NCBI RefSeq assembly: GCF_009687885.1
Contig: NZ_BLAF01000017.1
Span: forward strand, 62,001-126,000
Origin: Acrocarpospora pleiomorpha
GTDB lineage: Bacteria > Actinomycetota > Actinomycetes > Streptosporangiales > Streptosporangiaceae
Reading direction: 5' to 3'
Length of the DNA stretch: 64,000 bases
The notes beneath the pieces were generated by a model. The model was given only the letters and a program-made list of their open reading frames with translations. It was not told where the DNA came from and ran no database searches. Positions 60,901 through 64,000 of this stretch are shown in pieces. The position numbers and the translations under genes were made by a program. Within the stretch, counting starts at the first letter, position 1; each line of letters starts with the position of its first letter.

Positions 60901-62277
60901 GTACGCCACGCCCGGCGGGCGCTCCGCCGCCTCAGCCAGGCGCGGCACACCGGCAAGCTGGTCCTCACCCTCCCGGCCGGGCGGCTTGACCCGGACGGGA
61001 CCGTCCTGGTGACCGGCGGCACGGGCGCCCTCGGCGCGCACACCGTACGCCATCTGGTCACCAAGCACGGGGTACGGCACCTGCTCCTCGCCAGCCGAGC
61101 CGGTCTGAGCGCGCCCGGCGCCCCCGAGCTCCGGGCCGAACTGGCGGAACTCGGCGCCGACGTGCGGATCGCCGCCGTGGACGTCGCCGACCCGATCTCG
61201 CTGTCCGCGCTGATCGACGCTGTGCCGGCCGCGCATCCGCTGACCGCCGTGGTGCACGCGGCGGGCGTCCTCGACGACGGCGTGCTCGGGTCGCTCACGC
61301 CGGAGCGGATCAAGGGCGTCCTGCGGCCCAAGGCCGACGCCGCCTGGCACCTGCACGAGCTCACCCGGGACCGGGACCTGTCAGCCTTCGTGCTGTTCTC
61401 GTCGGCGGCCGGTCTCCTCGGCACCGCCGGCCAGGCCGGGTACGCCGCCGCGAACTCCTTCCTCGACGCGCTGGCCCGGCACCGGCGGGCGAACGGCCTG
61501 CCCGCCACCTCGCTGGCCTGGGGACAGTGGGCCGAGCCGAGCGGCATGACCCGCCACCTCACCCCGGCGGACCGCGCCCGGCTGGCCCGCGCCGGGCTCC
61601 CGCCGATGCGCACCGGACAGGCACTCGCCCTGCTCGACGCCGCGCTGGCCGGGCCGGATCCGGTGGCGGTGACCGCCCACCTGGACCTGGAGGCGAGCGA
61701 TTCCCCGCTATTCGCCCACCTCCGCCGGAACCGGGCCCTCGCGAGCGGCCATTCGCCCAGCCACGCCAGCGGTCATACGCCTGGCTATGCGAGCGGCCAT
61801 TCGCCCGGCTACATGAACGGTCACGCGAGCGGCCACACGCATGGTCACGCGAGCGGCCACCTGGACAGTTCCGCTTCATTGGCCGGGGAGCTCGCGCTCC
61901 GCTCCGAGGCCGAACAGGCGAGCCGTCTGCTCGACCTCGTCCGGACCGCCGCGGCGGCGGTGCTCGGGCATGTGGACACCGACGCCGTCCCGCCCGACCG
62001 GGGCTTCCTGGAGGGCGAGTTCGACTCGCTCAGCAGCGTCGAGTTGCGTAACCGGCTCGGCCAGGTCACCGGCTTGAGGTTGCCGTCCACTCTCGTGTTC
62101 GACCATCCGACTCCGCTCGCGCTCGCCGCGTACCTGCGGGAACGGCTCGTCCCGGCGGAGCCGGAGAGCGGCGCGGCCGCCGGGGCCGAGATCGGGACGG
62201 TGGTGGACGCCGAGATCGACCTGGCCACCAACGAGGAGCTCTTCGAGCTCATCGACACCGAACTGCGTCTGTCGTGA
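51955..62277 (+). CDS. Type I PKS: loading module KSQ-AT-ACP and extender module KS-AT-DH-ER-KR-ACP (3440 aa)
   Basis: The first KS has Gln172 in place of the active Cys (DSAQSSSL), the KSQ decarboxylase of loading modules. Its AT has GHSQGE (Ser669) and YASH (769-772), which predict methylmalonyl, hence a propionyl starter. ACP Ser1072 follows. In module 1 the KS has Cys1325 (DTACSSS). The AT has GHSVGE (Ser1796) and HAFH (1896-1899), predicting malonyl. The DH has His2131 and Asp2346. An ER follows ([15 protein letters not shown]), a KR with [10 protein letters not shown] and LDD motif (B-type), and an ACP with Ser3358. The module should be fully reducing, giving pentanoyl-ACP. A C-terminal acidic docking segment ends the protein. 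Several repeat-rich inserts are listed separately. GGAGC precedes ATG 51955. Confidence 0.93.
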   Translation: MNVGRAESDSVEAVAVIGMACRLPQAPDPAAFWELLRGGRSAITEPPAGRWEGAEDAPRFGGFLADVDRFDPEFFGISPREAAEMDPQQRLVLELAWEALEDARIPPGRLAATPAGVFVGAIAADYAALVHRGGPAAVTRHTLTGLNRGLIANRVSHALGLRGPSLTVDSAQSSSLVAVHLAAESLRSGESTVAIAAGVNLNIAPDTTVAADRFGALSPDGRCHTFDARANGYVRGEGGGAIVLKTLAQALADGDRVHCVIRGTAVNNDGHTDGLTVPDSGAQAEVIQRATARSGLTPADIQYVELHGTGTRLGDPIEAAALGIALSATRPADMPLLVGSAKTNIGHLEGASGIVGLLKTALSITHGELPPSLNFQTPNPDIPLTDLRLRVQTTTTPWPQPAHPRTAGVSSFGMGGTNCHIILTEPPRSTPSVTPETPSSAAPPRVETVVAALRAEAADEVLRADEARAVVAVPRAEAAEELSRADAAGAVSPWVVSAASEGALREQGARLHGFLDRRGVVADPDVALSLAVTRTVFKHRAVLVGDKGEVRDGLLALARGEQAVALVQGVARQRGGTVFVFPGQGSQWAGMAAGLIRDSPVFAREIDACARALARHTGWSLNELLAGHPGAPSLDRVDVVQPALFAVMVSLARLWEAAGVRPDAVIGHSQGEIAAAHIAGALSLDDAAAVVALRSRAIAAVAGQGGMASVALPADRVRERVSRWGDQLGVAAVNGPSATVVSGDAEALAELLAAYRAEGVRVRTVPVDYASHSPQVEPLGRRLLDELGDIRPRPAEVAFYSTVTGGRLDTTELTAAYWYRNLRQTVELDLAVRTAVDDGYGVFVESSPHPILTEGIRETAGDVLATGTLRRDHGDLRQFLLSLARVHTGGGTVTWPDVIGHQARLVDLPTYPFQRRPLWLSHDPAPTLAARHESTSTLAAGQESAPTRGSDTLGRSDGPGISAELGRSDGPGVSAEASESDGLGGSAGASESGGFGVSGGLSSPGKSSGPGVGGPKEPVGIGVSGGLGALDRIERERAVRVAVARSAALVLGYSSGDAVDDEATFKDLGFDSVAAVEFRDRLGTATGLNLPASLIYDHPTPQAVTGYLTATISADAPPPPADVPAAAADEPIAIVAMSGRWPGDATSPEDLWRVLGSTRDVISDFPDNRGWDLNRLLSPSFTAATDTSADATGTSATGTSVAGTSAIGTSVTGSGGFLRDADLFDAAFFGLSPREAATMDPQQRLLLESAWELYERAGLDPAGQRGSRTGVFVGVTPQEYGPRLHETPDGYQGHALTGTLPSVASGRIAYTLGLEGPALTIDTACSSSLVAIHLAVQALQRGECERAVAGGAAVMSTPGMFTEFSRQGGLAPDGRCKPFAAAANGTAWSEAVGLVLLEPLSQARRHGHPVLAVIRGSAINQDGASNGLTAPSGPAQERVIRAALAAARLSPTEVDAVEAHGTGTTLGDPIEAGALLATYGRDRDPAAPLLLGSSKSHLGHTQAAAGVTGLVAMVQAIRHGTLPATLHIDHPSPHIDWTSGTLTLLTEPTPWPTTGRPRRAAISSFGISGTNAHLILEQAPTDAVPLVPSARSEDARRDQEGRVRARLAEDDGFALPLVLSARSEDALREQAGRLRARLAEDDGLGLSDVAYTLVTGRATFERRAVVLGGKRAEVLVGLQALAGGEAAAGLTQGAAARTGGLAFLFPGQGSQRAGMGRRLAEEFPVFADALADVARHLDVHLDHPIREVMFAEPGTENAARLDTTAYTQPALFAFGVALYRLAESFLPQPDQLIGHSVGELAAAHVAGVFSLPDAAALVAARGRLMQAVPAVGAMAALRGGEAEITELLAEHPGVVDLAAINGPDSVVISGDRDVVGEIAERWRSRGRQAKLLQVSHAFHSPHMDEVLAAFRAVAAGVAFAPPRIPLISNVTGRPATAEQLRDPGYWADHIRRPVRFSDGIAALRELGVTDYLELGPGGTLTSLVHNCLADTPPHTLVTASRPGHPEPLAFRTALATLHVNGVSVDWRADWHADWRGDHHADEHGDRRADRLGDRHGALAGRGARLADLPTYAFQRRRFWLAPPTPVASPAAAGLDAADHPLLGAAIDLADGQGILLTARLSTSTQPWLADHAIGGTALLPGTAFVELATHAAKRSGGLQLAELTLEAPLALPPHGDVQLQVRTTAADGSGRRPLTIHSRTATTDPWTRHATGILAPAEAGPVTPTATDTRASVEAGPAIPSAADVYAPAEAGPVTSSAADVRAPAEAEHAASDLALAGVWPPPDARPVDLTGWYERLHDQGYTYGPAFHGLTAAWRLGEEVLAEVSLPADQLPTAGAYGIHPALLDAALHAAVGLALPDGDQGNHNRTSPDGSDGPHSQSGPNVHSGRGGHGGYVGLDAQNGHGSHVGPDGQSGPDAQNGHDGQSSHGGHVGPDGSDSESGLDAHSGHGGHGGQGVWLPFAWEGVVTAGAGATVLRVWITPIGVGAVRLVAVDGSGVPVIVVESLTFRAVSRGGAAGVPYRMDWVVVSGPSAVETERWAAVGVGVPGVPRFDDLGSAVAVRPEVLVVAVPSGGEALPEAVREGTAAGLGLLQSVLEDVRLAASRVVLVTRGAIGTRDGEGVAGLGHAGLWGLGRTAQTEFPGRLTLVDHDGLPESLAALASAVASGESQSAVRQGEILVPRLVRSAPGDVLALPGEAWRLDVATRGVADGIGALPARDLSRSLAPGEVRVAIRAAGLNFRDVLIALGLYPGEARIGAEAAGVVIEAGPGADLAPGDRVMGLVPGTIGPVAITDRRYLAPIPAGWTFAQAAAAPVAFLTAYHGLAGLAALQPGERVLVHAATGGVGMAAVQLARHWGAEVYGTASPAKWPTLREQGLDDARIASTRTLDFATAFPPVDVVLNTLAHEFTDASLRLLGDGGRFVELGKTDARDPGAVAAAHPGVSYQAFDLFEVDPDRIAVMLGELTGLFAGGALAPLPVTAWDVRHARRALRRLSQARHTGKLVLTLPAGRLDPDGTVLVTGGTGALGAHTVRHLVTKHGVRHLLLASRAGLSAPGAPELRAELAELGADVRIAAVDVADPISLSALIDAVPAAHPLTAVVHAAGVLDDGVLGSLTPERIKGVLRPKADAAWHLHELTRDRDLSAFVLFSSAAGLLGTAGQAGYAAANSFLDALARHRRANGLPATSLAWGQWAEPSGMTRHLTPADRARLARAGLPPMRTGQALALLDAALAGPDPVAVTAHLDLEASDSPLFAHLRRNRALASGHSPSHASGHTPGYASGHSPGYMNGHASGHTHGHASGHLDSSASLAGELALRSEAEQASRLLDLVRTAAAAVLGHVDTDAVPPDRGFLEGEFDSLSSVELRNRLGQVTGLRLPSTLVFDHPTPLALAAYLRERLVPAEPESGAAAGAEIGTVVDAEIDLATNEELFELIDTELRLS
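53273..53440 (+). repeat. Coding repeat in the loading KS-AT linker
   Basis: Ala/Glu/Arg-rich repeats of about 20 residues ([21 protein letters not shown], then [19 protein letters not shown]) lie between the KSQ and loading AT domains. They are in frame and diverged at several bases. Confidence 0.6.
54722..55040 (+). repeat. Gly/Ser/Pro-rich coding repeats before the loading ACP
   Basis: About 100 residues of degenerate repeats with units such as [24 protein letters not shown] and [12 protein letters not shown] separate the loading AT from its ACP. This is far longer than a usual AT-ACP linker. Confidence 0.7.
55525..55599 (+). repeat. 15-bp coding repeat (five units) inside the extender KS
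   Basis: Units of 15 bp encode [20 protein letters not shown] and VTGSG; the first two units are identical at the DNA level. They replace the short loop that normally precedes [16 protein letters not shown] in the N-terminal part of KS domains, so the repeat sits within the domain. Confidence 0.8.
56706..56891 (+). repeat. 93-bp tandem duplication in the extender KS-AT linker
   Basis: Copies 56706-56798 and 56799-56891 encode 31 residues each, [19 protein letters not shown]... and [19 protein letters not shown]..., with several substitutions. This is the normal start of the KS-AT linker, present twice. Confidence 0.8.
58027..58125 (+). repeat. 12-bp coding repeat in the AT-DH linker
   Basis: Units of four codons such as [28 protein letters not shown] and DRHG follow each other in frame just before the conserved [15 protein letters not shown] post-AT motif. 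Confidence 0.75.
58606..58761 (+). repeat. 48-bp tandem coding repeat (three units) within the DH domain
   Basis: Three 16-residue units ([48 protein letters not shown]) and the start of a fourth lie between the two hot-dog halves of the DH domain. Confidence 0.75.
59035..59317 (+). repeat. His/Gly/Asp/Gln-rich repeat insertion of about 94 residues near the DH C-terminal half
   Basis: Right after the conserved catalytic segment [19 protein letters not shown], the protein runs through units like [18 protein letters not shown] and then resumes normal DH sequence at [13 protein letters not shown] usual DH has only about 10-15 residues between these blocks. Confidence 0.8.
61747..61866 (+). repeat. 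24-bp coding repeat in the KR-ACP linker
   Basis: Eight-residue units [24 protein letters not shown], a half unit [12 protein letters not shown] and SGH lie between KR and ACP. Confidence 0.78.
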
Positions 62278-62291
62278 AGGGCATCGTGTCC

Positions 62292-64000
62292 ATGACCGAA
62301 GAAGAGAAGCTCCGCTCCTACCTCAACCAGGTGACGCACCAGCTCCGGCGGACCCGGCGGCGCCTCCACGAGGTCGAGTCGGCGAGCCGGGAGCCGATCG
62401 CCATCGTGGGCATGGCCTGCCGGTTCCCGGGCCGGGTGGCCTCGCCCGCGGACCTGTGGCGGCTGGTGACGGACGGGCGGGACGCGATCGGGCCCTTCCC
62501 CGCCGACCGCGGCTGGGACCTCGACACGCTCTACCATCCCGACCCGGACCGCAGCGGCGCCACCTACGTCCGGGAGGGCGGTTTCCTCTACGACGCCGCC
62601 GGCTTCGACGCGGAGTTCTTCGGGATCTCGCCCCGGGAGGCGCTGGCCACCGACCCGCAGCAGCGGCTGCTGCTGGAGACCGCCTGGGAGGCGCTGGAGG
62701 ACGCCGCCGTGGACCCGTCCGCGCTGCGCGGCTCCGACGCGGGCGTCTTCGCGGGCGTGATCGCCCAGGAGTACGGCCCCAGCCTGCACCACCGCCCGGC
62801 CCGCAACACCGACGGCTACGTGCTGACCGGGAACACGACCAGCGTCGCGTCGGGACGTATCGCGTACTCGTTCGGGCTGGAGGGCCCGGCGGTGACGGTG
62901 GACACCGCCTGCTCGTCCTCGCTGGTGGCCCTGCACCTGGCGGCGCAGTCGCTGCGGCTGGGCGAGTGCTCCTTCGCGCTCGCCGGTGGCGCCACCGTGC
63001 TGGCCGCGCCCGGCATGTTCATCGAGTTCGCACGGCAGCGCGGGCTGGCCCCCGACGGCCGGGTGAAGGCGTTCGCGGGCGCGGCGGACGGCACCGCGTG
63101 GGCGGAGGGCGTCGGGCTGCTGGCGCTCGAACGGCTCTCGGACGCGCGCCGCAACGGACGCCGCGTCCTGGCCCTGCTGCGGGGCAGCGCCGTCAATCAG
63201 GACGGGCGCAGCAGCCAGCTCACGGCGCCGAACGGGCCGTCCCAGCAGCGGGTGATCCGGCAGGCGCTGTCCTCGGCCGGTCTTGCCCCCAACCAGATCG
63301 ACCTCGTGGAGGCGCACGGCACCGGCACGACACTAGGTGACCCGATCGAGGCGCACGCGCTGCTCGCCACGTACGGGCAGAGCCGCGACGCGGGCCGTCC
63401 GTTGTGGCTGGGTTCGTTGAAGTCGAACATCGGTCACGCGCAGGCGGCGGCGGGGGTCGGTGGTGTGATCAAGGTGGTGCAGGCGATCCGGTATGGGTTG
63501 CTGCCGCGGACGTTGCACGTGGACGAGCCGTCGCCGTATGTGGACTGGTCGGCCGGATCGGTGGAGCTGCTGACCGAGACCCGGGAATGGCCGTCGGGCG
63601 TGACGCGCCGGGCCGGGGTGTCGGCGTTCGGGGTGAGCGGCACCAACGCCCACGTGATCATCGAAGAGTCACCGTCGGAGCCGCCGTCGCCGCTGTCGTC
63701 GCCCGAGGTCGCGTCCGGGCCAGGATCCCTGGCTGGGTCCCTGGCTGGGTCCGTGCCTGAGTCCGTGGCTGGGTCCGTGGCTGGGTCCGTGGCCGGGCCG
63801 AAGGCCGCGTCGCTGGCGGGGTCCGTGGCGGGGCTCAAAGCCGCGTCCGTGGCGGGGCTCGAGTCCGCGTCCGTGGCGGGAGGCGTTGATGCGTCGGCTC
63901 GCCTGGCCGCTCGCCCTCAGCGGGTGGCCGGTGGCTCCGGTGTCGATGCGGCCGCGCCAGTGGTGGCTTCGCGGTGGTCGGCGGGTGTTCTTGTGCCTTG
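62292..64000 (+). CDS. Type I PKS, second gene: docking segment, KS and start of the KS-AT linker (partial, 5' part)
   Basis: The N-terminal coiled-coil docking segment ([18 protein letters not shown] then [11 protein letters not shown]) is of the class that pairs with a C-terminal docking helix such as that ending PKS 1. The KS domain follows ([14 protein letters not shown]), with active Cys in [13 protein letters not shown] and the His motifs [13 protein letters not shown] and [15 protein letters not shown], so it is an extending KS. After [13 protein letters not shown] a repeat-rich linker begins and the gene leaves the window. ATG 62292 is preceded by GAAGGG; GTG 62286 is possible. It is 14 bp from the PKS 1 stop, same operon. 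Confidence 0.92.
   Translation, partial: MTEEEKLRSYLNQVTHQLRRTRRRLHEVESASREPIAIVGMACRFPGRVASPADLWRLVTDGRDAIGPFPADRGWDLDTLYHPDPDRSGATYVREGGFLYDAAGFDAEFFGISPREALATDPQQRLLLETAWEALEDAAVDPSALRGSDAGVFAGVIAQEYGPSLHHRPARNTDGYVLTGNTTSVASGRIAYSFGLEGPAVTVDTACSSSLVALHLAAQSLRLGECSFALAGGATVLAAPGMFIEFARQRGLAPDGRVKAFAGAADGTAWAEGVGLLALERLSDARRNGRRVLALLRGSAVNQDGRSSQLTAPNGPSQQRVIRQALSSAGLAPNQIDLVEAHGTGTTLGDPIEAHALLATYGQSRDAGRPLWLGSLKSNIGHAQAAAGVGGVIKVVQAIRYGLLPRTLHVDEPSPYVDWSAGSVELLTETREWPSGVTRRAGVSAFGVSGTNAHVIIEESPSEPPSPLSSPEVASGPGSLAGSLAGSVPESVAGSVAGSVAGPKAASLAGSVAGLKAASVAGLESASVAGGVDASARLAARPQRVAGGSGVDAAAPVVASRWSAGVLVP
63724..63884 (+). repeat. 12-bp coding repeat after the KS of PKS 2
   Basis: In-frame SLAG/SVAG units (GCT-GGG-TCC-GTG and variants), interrupted by PKAA, LKAA and LESA, replace the usual start of the KS-AT linker. 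Several neighbouring units are identical at the DNA level. Confidence 0.75.

Overview
The window is very GC-rich, with strong G/C third-position bias, GTG and TTG starts, tightly overlapping operons, a DevS/DevR-type two-component pair, an actinobacterial-type IHF domain and a modular type I PKS. This points to a filamentous actinomycete, probably of the Streptosporangiales or a close relative (family-level placement is inference).

Layout. (1) 1-~6824: right-hand end of an integrative element of actinomycete-ICE style. All genes are on the minus strand: a large serine integrase at the boundary, a small gene, a primase/polymerase-helicase Rep protein, and small membrane or orphan genes. It ends inside the Walker A codons of a chromosomal ABC ATPase gene, whose 3' part (6822-7595) and partner permease continue to the right. 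(2) 9.2-13.9 kb: GAF histidine kinase, convergent DevR-like regulator, and phosphoketolase behind a near-consensus DevR/DosR palindrome. (3) 13.9-24.5 kb: a metal-homeostasis island. It holds a damaged CbiMN-Q-O Ni/Co importer, three CDF-type transporters, three ArsR-family sensors, a BlaI-like repressor, CopC/CopD, a 47-residue His/Cys-rich protein, and a ZIP-like membrane protein that appears fused to a C-terminal mIHF-like DNA-binding domain. (4) 25-28.1 kb: two tandem secreted DUF1593 proteins. (5) 28.5-38.5 kb: a tight sugar operon (xylose-isomerase-like enzyme, split transketolase, FGGY kinase, DUF2291 protein, Rbs-type ABC importer, SorC regulator) whose composition matches the D-apiose transketolase pathway. 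(6) 38.5-50.1 kb: methionine-salvage region (MtnD, MtnK, MtnB, MtnC) with an Rbs-type importer lacking its own ATPase, a nucleoside hydrolase and a complete BMP-type nucleoside importer. Copies of ATTNCCTACTAA lie at its promoters. (7) 50.4-64 kb: start of a type I PKS cluster with a LuxR regulator carrying TTA codons, PKS 1 (KSQ-AT-ACP loading module plus a fully reducing extender module), and the N-terminus of PKS 2, which runs off the window.

How the genes work together. In the apiose-type operon, sugar is imported, isomerised, phosphorylated and cleaved by a two-subunit transketolase. In the salvage region, methylthioribose (imported, or released from imported methylthioadenosine by the hydrolase) would be phosphorylated by MtnK and processed by MtnB, MtnC and MtnD; no MtnA is in the window. 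The PKS loading module should provide propionyl and module 1 should extend it to pentanoyl.

Most notable: the ZIP/mIHF fusion, repeated coding minisatellites in PKS linkers and inside domains, the element insertion through an ABC ATPase P-loop, the cbiM-cbiQ deletion junction, and the shared salvage operator.
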